From an uncultured Eggerthellaceae bacterium (GTDB lineage: Bacteria > Actinomycetota > Coriobacteriia > Coriobacteriales > Eggerthellaceae), in the NCBI GenBank assembly GCA_934617425.1, contig CAKTUD010000001.1, forward strand, positions 124,001 to 188,000: a stretch of DNA of 64,000 nt. The letters run 5' to 3'. A program made the translations under genes and the position numbers. How positions within the stretch are numbered: the first letter of the stretch is position 1; each line of letters opens with the position of its first letter. Positions 24,666 through 33,648 of the stretch are shown here, one piece after another. The notes beneath the pieces are model-generated. The model worked only from the letters and a program-made list of their open reading frames with translations. It did not search any database and was not told where the DNA came from.

Positions 24666-25652
24666 CTATTCAGCAAGCCAGCGAGCAGCATCCTTCGCAT
24701 GGTAGGTGATGATCATATCGGCACCAGCGCGTTTGATGCTGGTAAGAAGCTCCAAGACCACGCGCTTCTCGTCGATCCAGCCATTTTGAGCGGCAGCTTT
24801 CACCATGGAATACTCGCCCGAGACATTGTATGCAACCGTAGGGAAGCCGGTCTCGTGCTTCACACGCTGCAAAACATCCAAATAAGGAAGCGCGGGCTTC
24901 ACCATGACCATATCAGCGCCCTCGGCTATGTCATACATCGCCTCGCGCACGCCCTCTGCAGCGTTTGCCGGGTCCATCTGGTACGAGCGGCGATCGCCGA
25001 ACGCAGGCGTGCTGTCGGCAGCATCACGGAACGGACCATAGAAACCGCTTGCATACTTGGTGGAATAGCTCATGATAGGAACGTTTTGGAAGCCTGCCTC
25101 GTCAAGAGCCTTGCGCATAGCGCCGATTCTCCCATCCATCATATCGGAAGGCGCGACCATCTGAGCCCCAGCCTGAGCATGGCTTACTGCTTCGTTGCAC
25201 AAAAGCTTTAGAGTTTCATCGTTGTTCACCGATCCATCAGGCTCGAGCTTGCCGCAATGGCCATGGCTCGTGTATTCGCACATGCATACATCGGTAATGA
25301 CGAACATCTCGGGCGCCTGCGCGCGGATCAGACGAATCGCTTCTTGCACAACGCCATGCTCATCCCAAGCAGAAGACCCTATCTCGTCCTTTGAAGCGGG
25401 CAAGCCGAACAATAAGACGCTGGTAACGCCCAAACCAAGCAGCTCGTTCACTTCGGGCATGAGCATATCAAGCGACACTTGGAAAACGCCTGGCATGCTA
25501 GGAACCTCATCGCGATATCCTTCGCCCGGTTTCACGAACAGCGGATAGATAAAATCCTTCGCGCTGATCTCGGTCTCTCGAATGTACTGGCGCACCGTCT
25601 CGTTCGCACGCATACGACGCGGTCGATATGCTGGAAACTTGCCGTATTCCAT
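24666..25652 (-). CDS. hemB: Delta-aminolevulinic acid dehydratase (porphobilinogen synthase)
   Basis: 328 residues from the ATG at 25652, which has AAGGAGG upstream; a longer frame to 25700 is not needed. It condenses two 5-aminolevulinates into porphobilinogen. The Cys-rich zinc site DVCMCEYTSHGHCG, the first Schiff-base region MSYSTKYASGFYGPFRDAADS, and the second active lysine in MVMVKPALPYLD are visible. A terminator lies between this gene and the upstream cobA-hemD fusion, so hemB-hemL is probably a separate unit. Confidence 0.96.
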   Translation of the reverse strand: MEYGKFPAYRPRRMRANETVRQYIRETEISAKDFIYPLFVKPGEGYRDEVPSMPGVFQVSLDMLMPEVNELLGLGVTSVLLFGLPASKDEIGSSAWDEHGVVQEAIRLIRAQAPEMFVITDVCMCEYTSHGHCGKLEPDGSVNNDETLKLLCNEAVSHAQAGAQMVAPSDMMDGRIGAMRKALDEAGFQNVPIMSYSTKYASGFYGPFRDAADSTPAFGDRRSYQMDPANAAEGVREAMYDIAEGADMVMVKPALPYLDVLQRVKHETGFPTVAYNVSGEYSMVKAAAQNGWIDEKRVVLELLTSIKRAGADMIITYHAKDAARWLAE

Positions 25653-25698
25653 ATTTGCCTCCTTATTCAACTGATCACGAAAAAGTGTACCCCTACGC

Positions 25699-25731
25699 AA
25701 AAACGAGAACCCTGGCAGATACCAAGGTTCC
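25699..25731 (-). terminator. Terminator after the cobA-hemD fusion
   Basis: On minus, arms GAACCTTGG / CCAGGGTTC with a 6-base loop are followed by TCGTTTTTGCG. It separates the dsrC-to-hemD operon from hemB-hemL. Confidence 0.7.
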
Positions 25732-25850
25732 CAGCAATTGCGTATAGAAATTTTCGAAAATGCGAAAAGCAGAGGCTATGACGGCAACTCGCGAAGCGAC
25801 TAACCCCGGCACCACGAAACAATCGCAAATCGCAGCAAACAAGCGCTACC

Positions 25851-27512
25851 CTAACCGCAGAAATAAGCCTGCGTCGCAGTAACCAAACCGGGGATCGTAA
25901 ACTCCTCCGCCTCCACTGAGACAGAAAGCCCCTCTCCGACGATCGTCCTTGAGGTGACCGGACCGATGCTTAGGCACGCAACGCCCGACATCAAATCGCG
26001 AAAGCGTTCTTTACCCACAGCGTCGCCTATCAGATCGCAGAAATTTCGCACCGTGGAAGACGACGTGAACGTCACCGCATCGATCTCCCCGGCCTCAAGA
26101 CGCTGTTTCAATAAAGAAACCTGCTCGTCTGCCTGCGGTTTCACGGTATCGTACACCGCAACCACGTCCACATCGGCCCCGGCCTCGCGCAGCGTCTCGA
26201 TGAGGGCCTCGCGCGCAACCGCGGCGCGAAGCACCAGCACCCTGCTCCCCGAGCCGACGTCGCAGCCCTCCAACGTTTCCGCGACCGACTCTGCAACAAA
26301 GCGCGGCGGGACAATATCCGCCACGATCCCATGGCCTTTCAGCGCAGCGGCGGTTGCCGGGCCTATGGCGCACACCTTGGCACCGCCAAACGCACGAGCA
26401 TCCTTACCTTGCGATTCAAGTTGGGCAAAGAAGCTCGACACGCCGTTCGCAGATGTGAATACCACCCAGTCGTACCCCGAAAGCGTGTCGATCGCATGAG
26501 CGATGTCGCCATCAACAGGGCGAGCAACAGGCTTGATGACGGGGAATTCCACTGTCTCGGCACCTAGCGCCTCCAAGCGGGAAGAAAGAGCGGACGCTTG
26601 CTCACGCGAACGCGTGACCACGATGGTTTTGCCGAAAAGCGGCTTAGCGTCAAACCACGCAAGCGAATCACGCAACGTCACGGCATCGCCCACGACGATG
26701 ATGGCTGGAGCTTTGAACTGGGCTTTCTCGACCTTCTCGACCACGTCGCCCAACGTTGCGGAAAGAACCTCCTGCTTAGGGGTAGTACCCCAGCGCACCA
26801 AGGCAACCGGCGTATTTTCCGGACGACCGAAATGAATCAGACGTTCCACGATATGAGGAAGATCGCGCACGCCCATATAGAAGCACAAGGTGCCGGCGTT
26901 TTGCGCGAAAGCCGCCCAATTAATGGCACTCTCCGGCTTATCGGGGGTCTCGTGACCCGTTATCAGCGTAACGGCGCTCGCCAGCCCGCGATGCGTCACC
27001 GGGATGCCCGCATAGGCGCATGCGGCAACACCAGCGGTGATACCCGGCACGACTTCGAACGCAATGCCGTTCGAAGTCAACGCAAGCGCTTCCTCGCCGC
27101 CGCGCCCGAAAACGAACGGGTCGCCACCCTTCAAACGCACTATCAGCTTGCCGGGCTGAGCCTGCGCCTCGAAAATCAGCAAGTCGTTGATCTCGTCCTG
27201 CGTGACATGCTGCGAAAAACCTTTTTTGCCAACGAAGATCTTCTTTGCCGAATCGGCCGCGAAGCGCATAACGGCATCGGAGGCCAGGTAGTCATAAATC
27301 ACTTCATCGGCTTTAGCGAGAAGATCCCTTGCGCGCAGAGTAAGCAAACCCGGATCACCCGGCCCCGCCCCCACCAAAAAAACGGTCGCGGCGGCTTCAC
27401 CTTGAGGGTTCCCGTTTTGAGCTGCGTTCAATTCAACCTCGCTCGAGCCCACACCGCGCAAAACCGTTGAAGGCTCGGCCGCATCTTGGAATGCTGTTTC
27501 GGTATTGCTCAT
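25851..27512 (-). CDS. cobA-hemD: Fused uroporphyrinogen-III C-methyltransferase / uroporphyrinogen-III synthase
   Basis: 553 residues with two domains. Residues ~40-290 are an SAM uroporphyrinogen methyltransferase (VFLVGAGPGDPGLLTLRARDLL, VRLKGGDPFVFGRGGEE, PGITAGVAACAYAGIPVTHRG, ALVRWGTTPKQEVL), which makes precorrin-2. Residues ~295-553 are HemD (TIVVTRSREQASALSSRLEALGAE, WVVFTSANGVSSFF, DAVTFTSSSTVRNF), which closes the ring to uroporphyrinogen III. The fusion channels hydroxymethylbilane from HemC towards precorrin-2 and siroheme. It overlaps the hemC stop as ATGA. Confidence 0.95.
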   Translation of the reverse strand: MSNTETAFQDAAEPSTVLRGVGSSEVELNAAQNGNPQGEAAATVFLVGAGPGDPGLLTLRARDLLAKADEVIYDYLASDAVMRFAADSAKKIFVGKKGFSQHVTQDEINDLLIFEAQAQPGKLIVRLKGGDPFVFGRGGEEALALTSNGIAFEVVPGITAGVAACAYAGIPVTHRGLASAVTLITGHETPDKPESAINWAAFAQNAGTLCFYMGVRDLPHIVERLIHFGRPENTPVALVRWGTTPKQEVLSATLGDVVEKVEKAQFKAPAIIVVGDAVTLRDSLAWFDAKPLFGKTIVVTRSREQASALSSRLEALGAETVEFPVIKPVARPVDGDIAHAIDTLSGYDWVVFTSANGVSSFFAQLESQGKDARAFGGAKVCAIGPATAAALKGHGIVADIVPPRFVAESVAETLEGCDVGSGSRVLVLRAAVAREALIETLREAGADVDVVAVYDTVKPQADEQVSLLKQRLEAGEIDAVTFTSSSTVRNFCDLIGDAVGKERFRDLMSGVACLSIGPVTSRTIVGEGLSVSVEAEEFTIPGLVTATQAYFCG

Positions 27513-28441
27513 CGTGAGGTCTCCATTATCTCGGAAAGAATTTCTCGCGCGCCCTTTGCAACAAGCTCGTCGACCACCTTATTCGCCACGTCGACGGGAG
27601 CCTCGGCAGAACCCTTTGCCACCGCATCGACAAAACGCGCGCCATCCAAACTAGCCACGAAACCATGAACTTCGATAGCGGCACCCTCGATGACGGCGTG
27701 GATGCCCATGGGAACCTGACAGCCGCCCTCAAGCGCCGCCAAAACGGTACGTTCGGCAGTTACAGCGCGCAAGGTGTCTTGATCGGTTATCGCATCCAGC
27801 AGCGCGGCTATCTCAGCATCGTTCTCTCGCGCTTCGATGGCGATAGCCCCCTGACCAGCAGCGGGAATAAGCTGCCAGACCGGCACGTATCCAGCAATCG
27901 CATCGGTCAGCCCCAAACGTTCAACGCCCGCCGCGGCAAGAATACCCGCATCGAATTCACCTTCGAGCACGCGGCGAACGCGCGAATCGACGTTGCCGCG
28001 AATCTCGCAAATGTTGAGGTCGGGACGTCGACGCAAAAGCTGCGCCACGCGACGCAAGCTTCCCGTGGCAATCCGCGCCCCCTGCGGCAGCGAATCTATC
28101 GTCATGTTCTTTTCCGCGCCGATAATCACGTCCTGGGCATTGGCGCGCTTGGGCATGCCGAGAATAGCCAAGCCCGCAGGTAGTGCCGTGGGCATGTCCT
28201 TAGTAGAATGCACGCACAAATCAACCTCGCCGGCCATAAGAGCACGTTCGAGCTCCTTGGTGAACAAACCCTTGTCGCCGATTTTCGAAAGAGCGACATC
28301 GAGCATCTTGTCGCCCTTCGTGTGTATCACGCGAACTTCGCATTCCAAACCCGCGACCGCTTCTTCAAGTAAGCTTTTCACCAGGTTCGATTGATAAAGA
28401 GCCAGCTTGCTTCCGCGGCTGCCAATCATGATTTTCCTCAC
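27509..28441 (-). CDS. hemC: Hydroxymethylbilane synthase (porphobilinogen deaminase)
   Basis: 310 residues. It polymerises four porphobilinogens. Seen: IMIGSRGSKLALYQSN at the N-terminus, the KGDKMLDVALSKIGDKGLFTKELE segment, HSTKDMPT, the arginine-rich IATGSLRRVAQLLRRRPDL, and the dipyrromethane-cofactor cysteine in LAALEGGCQVPMG. The start is set at a GTG at 28441, which has AAGGAG 8 bases before it and lies 22 bases after hemA. The open frame back to 28501 would overlap hemA and lacks a good ribosome-binding site. Confidence 0.95.
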   Translation of the reverse strand: MRKIMIGSRGSKLALYQSNLVKSLLEEAVAGLECEVRVIHTKGDKMLDVALSKIGDKGLFTKELERALMAGEVDLCVHSTKDMPTALPAGLAILGMPKRANAQDVIIGAEKNMTIDSLPQGARIATGSLRRVAQLLRRRPDLNICEIRGNVDSRVRRVLEGEFDAGILAAAGVERLGLTDAIAGYVPVWQLIPAAGQGAIAIEARENDAEIAALLDAITDQDTLRAVTAERTVLAALEGGCQVPMGIHAVIEGAAIEVHGFVASLDGARFVDAVAKGSAEAPVDVANKVVDELVAKGAREILSEIMETSR

Positions 28442-28463
28442 GGGAATCGCTCCTTTGCGCTCG

Positions 28464-29723
28464 TTAAATATGCGGCACATCGAATAAGTACCGTGCCGCA
28501 TCGATAGTCTCGAAGCCCTCGCGCAAACTCGCGCTTTCGCGCATGCGCACGGTTGGGCTGTGCAAGATCTTCTTCACGATGGCATTGGTCGCCAAATCGA
28601 TAACTTCCTTATCATGTTCGGAGAGAGTTGCATCGAGCGTTTTTTCCAAACGCTCGACTTCCTGCTTCCGAACACGCTCGGCATCAAGACGTATAGCCTT
28701 GATGATCGGCGTCACCGCATACGCCGCCGACCAATCCATGAACTTCTTGGTCTCCTCGGCAACGATAGCGCGGGCCTGTTCGGCAGCCACGCTGCGATTA
28801 TCCTTGTTAGCCGCAATCTCAGCACCAATATCGTCGAGATTGCGCACGATAATGCCATCAGCGTTGCCACATTCGGGATCGACGTCACGCGGGATCGCGA
28901 TATCCAAAATGAGCAGCTTGTCGTGCTGCGTGCCATCGAACATATCGGGCGTGATCACGTAATGCGGCGAAGCAGTGCCGGAAACGATTATGTCAGCGTC
29001 TTTCACCAGTAGGCGCAAATCCTCAAAGCGGCGTGCGACGCCGCCAAGCTCCTCGGCAAGCACGATAGCGTGCTCGCGCGTGCGACTGCTGACGATAAAC
29101 GCCTCGACGCCTTGCTCCTTGAGATAACGAGCAGCAAGCTCGCTTGCCTCGCCTGCGCCGACAACCAAAACCGTCTTGTCAGAGAAATCGCTGAAAGCGC
29201 GCTTGGCGATGTCGATTGCCACCGTCGAGACGCTCACATGGCTCTCGGAGATCATCGTTTGGCTACGTACTTTCTTCCCGCATTCTAGAGCCTGACGGAA
29301 AAGCTTCGACAGGATAAGATTAACGCTGCCGCAATGGCTTGCTTCTTTGAATGCCGTACGCGTTTGGCCAATAATCTGTTGTTCGCCCAAAACCATGGAA
29401 TCAAGCGACGACACCACACTGAACAAGTGAGCCACCGCATCCTCACCCGATTCGCTATAAAGGCTCGCATCGAGCTCTTCGGCAGTTACGTCTTTCTCGG
29501 CGAGCAAGAACTTGCGAACCGCAGCGATGCCTTGCGCGGGGTCGGGCGTCGATACGTAGATCTCAGTGCGGTTGCATGTGCTTATAATCACTGCGCCATC
29601 GACGTATTCGTATTCAAGCAAACGCGTAAGCTGGCGTTTCATCTCGCTCTTCCGAAACGAGATACGACCGCGCAGCTCAACGCCCGCAGTGGTGTGGTTC
29701 AAACCAACTACGCAAATGTTCAT
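28464..29723 (-). CDS. hemA: Glutamyl-tRNA reductase
   Basis: 419 residues. It reduces glutamyl-tRNA-Glu to glutamate-1-semialdehyde, the committed step of the C5 pathway. The catalytic cysteine is C50 in IISTCNRTEIY. The N-terminal VVGLNHTT, the LGEQQIIGQTRTAFKEA motif, the Rossmann motif VLVVGAGEASELAARYL, and the long C-terminal dimerisation helix are present. Its start overlaps the previous stop as ATGA. Confidence 0.97.
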   Translation of the reverse strand: MNICVVGLNHTTAGVELRGRISFRKSEMKRQLTRLLEYEYVDGAVIISTCNRTEIYVSTPDPAQGIAAVRKFLLAEKDVTAEELDASLYSESGEDAVAHLFSVVSSLDSMVLGEQQIIGQTRTAFKEASHCGSVNLILSKLFRQALECGKKVRSQTMISESHVSVSTVAIDIAKRAFSDFSDKTVLVVGAGEASELAARYLKEQGVEAFIVSSRTREHAIVLAEELGGVARRFEDLRLLVKDADIIVSGTASPHYVITPDMFDGTQHDKLLILDIAIPRDVDPECGNADGIIVRNLDDIGAEIAANKDNRSVAAEQARAIVAEETKKFMDWSAAYAVTPIIKAIRLDAERVRKQEVERLEKTLDATLSEHDKEVIDLATNAIVKKILHSPTVRMRESASLREGFETIDAARYLFDVPHI

Positions 29724-30469
29724 AAGCTCACCCCAGCTTGTCTTGCCGCCTCGGCGTAAGCGCTCTCTGGCGTTATCACCTCGCCCGCCGCAAGCCTTTC
29801 ACGCCAACCGGCGTTCGCCGCAGCTTCAAAAATAGGTTTGCGCACCGATTCGGGCCCTACCACGCGCTCCTTGACCAGGACGCGCACCTCTTGCATAAGT
29901 TCAAGATAAGGCTCCCAGCTTGCGTCGAACTCGTCTTCCAGCGAACGGCGGATTCTTTTCGCCTCGGTGGGGGCACATCCGCTCGTACTAACCGCGATAC
30001 GCAAGGGACCGCGCTCGACCGTGCTCGGAACGATGAATTCGCACTTGTCGGGAACATCAACTACGTTGATCAAAGCCCGCACGGCATGAGCTTCCTCGCA
30101 AACCTCATCGTCGACCTGCGGGTTTCCGCATGCGGAGAAAACCATGCGCGCAGCAGCGAGATCGCCTTTTTGGTAAGTACGTTCAAGCCAAGAAATCCGA
30201 CCAGCCAAAGCGAGAGCTTTCAGCCCCTCGGTGATCTCGGGGGAAACAACCGTTATCTTCGCGCCGAAAGGCAACACGGTTTGCACCTTGCGCTCGGCGA
30301 CAGGACCGCCGCCTATAACAACAACGTCTTGGCCCGATAAATCGATGAAAAGGGCATAGCCGGCACCCGCACGCATTGTTCTATTGCTGGATTCGCTATC
30401 CGCAGGCGCCGCACCGCAAACGCCCACGCTTTCTTTTGAGAGGGTGGGGTTAGGGGTATCCTGCGTCAT
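29720..30469 (-). CDS. Precorrin-2 dehydrogenase / sirohydrochlorin ferrochelatase-type protein
   Basis: 249 residues, Met8p/CysG N-terminal type. A ~38-residue extension precedes the NAD-binding motif VVVIGGGPVAERKVQTVLPFGA; the VVSPEI, FSACGNPQVDDEVCEEA, INVVDVPDKCEFIVPSTVERGPLRIAVSTSGCAP and KRIRRSLE segments follow, as in the siroheme synthase N-terminal domain. It oxidises precorrin-2 to sirohydrochlorin and may insert Fe. It stands between hemA and the dsrN-type amidase with no gap, in a unit headed by dsrC, indicating siroheme for DsrAB. Confidence 0.9.
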   Translation of the reverse strand: MTQDTPNPTLSKESVGVCGAAPADSESSNRTMRAGAGYALFIDLSGQDVVVIGGGPVAERKVQTVLPFGAKITVVSPEITEGLKALALAGRISWLERTYQKGDLAAARMVFSACGNPQVDDEVCEEAHAVRALINVVDVPDKCEFIVPSTVERGPLRIAVSTSGCAPTEAKRIRRSLEDEFDASWEPYLELMQEVRVLVKERVVGPESVRKPIFEAAANAGWRERLAAGEVITPESAYAEAARQAGVSL

Positions 30470-31945
30470 TTAATAATCCTTTTCCGAAAGCTTCCGCAAT
30501 CGCTCGTTCCTATATTCTGCCGCAGCCTCGACGAAAGCGAGCGCCCATTGCGGCGAAGCTATCGCATTAACATGCAGATAACTGGCAACCGTGCGCTTTT
30601 CGCACAGGCCGTCTTTCTTCCCAAAAGTCCCTTTGCCACGAACGAGGTCATAGCCAAAAGAACAATCATCGCTTGCGCCCAAAACCTTCGAATGATGATG
30701 CTCGTGCCCTACCAGCACTTCACCTGCAGGCAGCCATGGGTGCTCAGGGCGAGCCGACACCACCGAATAGCCGTGAGCCTGACGCTCGTCCATCAGCTCA
30801 ACATCAAAATCGAATACGCCCACCATCTGGTGCGTCTCACCTTTGGCGATGATACTGCGCGTAAGATACATAAGCCCGCCGCATTCGGCGACGCAAGCAA
30901 TACCTGCATCAATCGCGGCTTTCACGCTGGTGCGGAACCCCTTATTCGCCTCAAGCTCGGCAGCATACGACTCAGGAAAACCACCGCCGATGTAGAGCCC
31001 ATCGATATCTATTGGCAAAGCGTTATCGGCAATCGCGTCGACAAACAAGAGTTCAGCCCCCGCTGCCTCAAGCGCTTGAAGATTTTCTTGGTAGTAGAAA
31101 TTGAAAGCGCCATCGCGTACAACCGCGATCTTCACTGCATCGCGCTTCCCCAAATAAGGCGAACGCGGATACTCAAACGGGACGCAGCTCAAAACAGGCG
31201 CAGATTGCGCGATTTCCATAAGGCGGTCAAGATCGACATTGTCGCGAATAACCTCAGCGACGCCATCGAGAAAAGCATCGGCTGGATCGTACTCGACGCC
31301 ATTTACCAGGCCCAAGTGCCTATCGGGGATGGCCAGCTTCTCGCTCTCCGGAATAGTGCCCAACACAGGAATGCCGCAGTAATGCTCGACAGCCTCGCGA
31401 ATACGCGTAGCATGACGCTTTCCCCGCACGTGGTTCACGATAACGCCCGCGATGCGAACATCAGGGTCGAAATGCATGCACCCCATAACCAGAGCCGCCA
31501 CTGTACGCGTCATGCGCGTGGCGTCGATGACCAAAACAACCGGGGTGCCCGTCGCCTTCGCCACATTGGCGGAAGAGCTCGAACCTTCAAGGTCGCTTCC
31601 GTCATAAAAGCCCATGGCGGCTTCGATAATCGCGATATCACCGCCTTCGGCCACATCGCATAAAACCGATCGCATAACGTCATCGGACATGAACTTGCTG
31701 TCCAAATTGCGAGAGGATTTCCCGCAGGCAAGAAAATGCCAGCCGGGATCGATGTAATCAGGCCCTTTCTTGAAAGGGCGTACATCGATCCCGGCTGACG
31801 TTAACGCGCGCATTATGCCCATAGTAGTAACGGTCTTGCCGCTTCTTCCACTAGGGGCCGCAATCATGAGGCGCGGCAGAGCATGCTCTTTGACCATAGC
31901 AGAATCCACAACAAGACCGTTAGACATTACAGGTATGTAACCCAC
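30470..31945 (-). CDS. dsrN: CobB/DsrN-type glutamine amidotransferase (putative siroheme amidase)
   Basis: 491 residues. The N-terminal P-loop ATPase domain shows LMIAAPSGRSGKTVTTMGIMRAL and FKKGPDYIDPGWH. The C-terminal class I glutamine amidotransferase domain shows GLYIGGGFPESYAAEL, the nucleophile-cysteine region IACVAECGGLMYLT, and a late HHSKV histidine. The family includes cobyrinate a,c-diamide synthase. In dsr clusters this protein (DsrN) is thought to amidate siroheme to the siroamide bound by DsrAB. It lies directly after dsrC and before siroheme synthesis genes, and no other cobalamin gene is near, which favours DsrN. Start is GTG 31945 or ATG 31927. Confidence 0.85.
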   Translation of the reverse strand: MGYIPVMSNGLVVDSAMVKEHALPRLMIAAPSGRSGKTVTTMGIMRALTSAGIDVRPFKKGPDYIDPGWHFLACGKSSRNLDSKFMSDDVMRSVLCDVAEGGDIAIIEAAMGFYDGSDLEGSSSSANVAKATGTPVVLVIDATRMTRTVAALVMGCMHFDPDVRIAGVIVNHVRGKRHATRIREAVEHYCGIPVLGTIPESEKLAIPDRHLGLVNGVEYDPADAFLDGVAEVIRDNVDLDRLMEIAQSAPVLSCVPFEYPRSPYLGKRDAVKIAVVRDGAFNFYYQENLQALEAAGAELLFVDAIADNALPIDIDGLYIGGGFPESYAAELEANKGFRTSVKAAIDAGIACVAECGGLMYLTRSIIAKGETHQMVGVFDFDVELMDERQAHGYSVVSARPEHPWLPAGEVLVGHEHHHSKVLGASDDCSFGYDLVRGKGTFGKKDGLCEKRTVASYLHVNAIASPQWALAFVEAAAEYRNERLRKLSEKDY

Positions 31946-31959
31946 TAAGCCTTAAAGAC

Positions 31960-32274
31960 TTAGACGCAACCCGTCGGCTTCATAAGGCCGGCGATCTTGC
32001 AAGCACCCTTACCAGGGCCGCTCGGGAACAGCTCGTACATCTCGCCGTTGGACAGCTTGGTGTCGCGCAGCATCTTACGAACCATCGGGGCGGTACCGAA
32101 GTCAGCATAGTACTGACGGAGGTAGTTGATTACTGCCCAGTGAGCGTCGGTGAGCTCGACTTCCTCGGTCTTAGCGAGAGCCTCTGCAACTTGCTCGTCC
32201 CAATCGTTGGGATCGACCAAAAAGCCGTCCTCGTCAAGAGCGACAGTCTTATCGCCTACTTGAATATCAGCCAT
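31960..32274 (-). CDS. dsrC: DsrC, sulfur-carrier partner of dissimilatory sulfite reductase
   Basis: 104 residues from the ATG at 32274 (AAGGAG 6 bases upstream). The C-terminal arm ACKIAGLMKPTGCV carries both conserved cysteines, C92 and the penultimate C103, 11 residues apart; this marks true DsrC rather than TusE-type single-Cys relatives. DsrC takes sulfur from DsrAB as a trisulfide that the DsrMKJOP complex reduces. The N-terminal DEDGFLVDPNDWDEQVAEALAK and HWAVINYLRQYYADFGTAPMVRKM match the family. It is the first gene of the unit continuing into siroheme synthesis. Confidence 0.96.
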   Translation of the reverse strand: MADIQVGDKTVALDEDGFLVDPNDWDEQVAEALAKTEEVELTDAHWAVINYLRQYYADFGTAPMVRKMLRDTKLSNGEMYELFPSGPGKGACKIAGLMKPTGCV

Positions 32275-32348
32275 GTTCAACTCCTTTTCTAACTAACGCA
32301 TCCAGTATTTTTTTGCATCCAGTCGTCTTACGACGACGAATTGCCTTC

Positions 32349-32357
32349 ATCATAGCA
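32349..32357 (-). promoter_or_regulatory. Extended -10 promoter for dsrC
   Basis: On minus, TGC directly precedes TATGAT, an extended -10 element, 75 bases before the dsrC start. No good -35 is present. The same TGCTATGAT string occurs upstream of dsrD. Confidence 0.5.
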
Positions 32358-32412
32358 CACCACGCAAGGTCTGCAGGCGCAGTGTCTATTTTAACGAATT
32401 GCTCGCAGATAC

Positions 32413-32443
32413 CCGCGAGGATTCGCAAAGCAAACCCTCGCGG
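32413..32443 (-). terminator. Hairpin after dsrP
   Basis: Perfect 8-base arms CCGCGAGG / CCTCGCGG with a 15-base loop lie 13 bases after the dsrP stop. No T-run follows on minus, so it may protect the dsrMKJOP mRNA end or attenuate rather than fully terminate. Confidence 0.5.
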
Positions 32444-32455
32444 AAAAGAGCGATC

Positions 32456-33646
32456 CTAATGACCCGCGACCTCAGAAAGCTTCTTGGCGTCCTGGGCGTT
32501 TGCCTCGCGCACGCCAAGGATGATCTTGTACAGCAAGGTCAAAACCAAAGCGCCGATTGCGAATACGCCGATGATAACGCAAATCTCATTGGGATTGGGG
32601 ATATAGGACACAACCTCGCCGAAGTTGTTAGGCGTAAAACCACCCAAAGTGAAGCCAAGGCCCTTGTCGATCCAGCAAGCCAAGAACACCAAGAACATGC
32701 CGGCAACGAAAGTCTTATGGTTGTGACGGAACTTCGGAGTAATCAGCAATGCGATACCCGCGAATGCGCAAACCGCAGCGACCCACATGAAAGGCCCAAG
32801 CTGATTGAGTCCATCGAGACCAAAGAACAAGTATTCGATAGGAGCCATATGAGCTTTGCTGTTGGGATAGAAGCTCGCGAAAATCTCCAGCAGGAAGAAG
32901 AAGATGTTCACGGTCATTGCATAAGCGACGATCTTGCCAAAGGAGTTCAGAGCCTTGTCCGAAATATCAAACTTGGTGAACTTCTTCATAATGAAGCAAA
33001 TCATCATCAACAAAGCTGGGCCAGCAGCGAAAGCGGAAGCCAGGAAGCGACCAACCACAATTGCCGAACCCCAATAAGCGCGACCAGGGTTGCCGATATA
33101 AATGAAGGCGGTAACGGTGTGGATGCCGATAGCCAAGGGGATGGCGATGATGGCAAGCACCTTAGCCCATTTGAACGGCGGGATGCCCTTGCGCTCGCAG
33201 TAAAGCGCAGCCCAGCCGACGATGATGTTCACGATCAAGTACGAGGAAAGCACGCACATATCGAAGAACAAGATCGAATGCGGCGAAGGATACAGCAAAA
33301 CATTGAACAAACGCGCTGGATAGCCAAGGTCGACGATAACGAACAGAAGAGCAACCAGAACCGCTGCAACGGCCAAGAACTCGCCGAAAATCAAGAACGG
33401 CCCGAACTCCTTGTAGTTATGCAGGTAGAACGGAATGGCAACCATAACGCCCGACGCGGCAACGCCGACGAAGAACGTGAACTGAGCGATGTAGAGGCCC
33501 CAGTTAACATCGCGGCTCATGCCGGTAAGGATAAGGCCGTTGTTCAACTGGTTGATATAAGCGCAAACACCAATGCCGATGCAAACCAGCAAGAAGATGA
33601 CCCAGCCCCAGTAGAGCTTTCCGCCGTGTGCGATTTTTTCAATCAT
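32456..33646 (-). CDS. dsrP: DsrP, NrfD-like integral membrane subunit
   Basis: 396 residues with about ten membrane helices; NrfD/PsrC family. It is the quinone-interacting membrane subunit of DsrMKJOP, exchanging electrons between the menaquinone pool and DsrO/DsrJ. The early ILTGMSRDVNWGLYIAQFTFFVGVAASGVMVAIPFYLHNYKEF segment is typical of the NrfD family. It follows dsrO by two bases and is last in dsrMKJOP. Confidence 0.93.
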   Translation of the reverse strand: MIEKIAHGGKLYWGWVIFLLVCIGIGVCAYINQLNNGLILTGMSRDVNWGLYIAQFTFFVGVAASGVMVAIPFYLHNYKEFGPFLIFGEFLAVAAVLVALLFVIVDLGYPARLFNVLLYPSPHSILFFDMCVLSSYLIVNIIVGWAALYCERKGIPPFKWAKVLAIIAIPLAIGIHTVTAFIYIGNPGRAYWGSAIVVGRFLASAFAAGPALLMMICFIMKKFTKFDISDKALNSFGKIVAYAMTVNIFFFLLEIFASFYPNSKAHMAPIEYLFFGLDGLNQLGPFMWVAAVCAFAGIALLITPKFRHNHKTFVAGMFLVFLACWIDKGLGFTLGGFTPNNFGEVVSYIPNPNEICVIIGVFAIGALVLTLLYKIILGVREANAQDAKKLSEVAGH

Positions 33647-33648
33647 GC

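Noticed and set aside
30470..31945. Cobalamin pathway CobB
   Set aside because: The sequence fits CobB, but no other cobalamin gene is nearby and dsrC is the immediate neighbour, so the DsrN role is preferred; it cannot be excluded that it also serves cobalamin.
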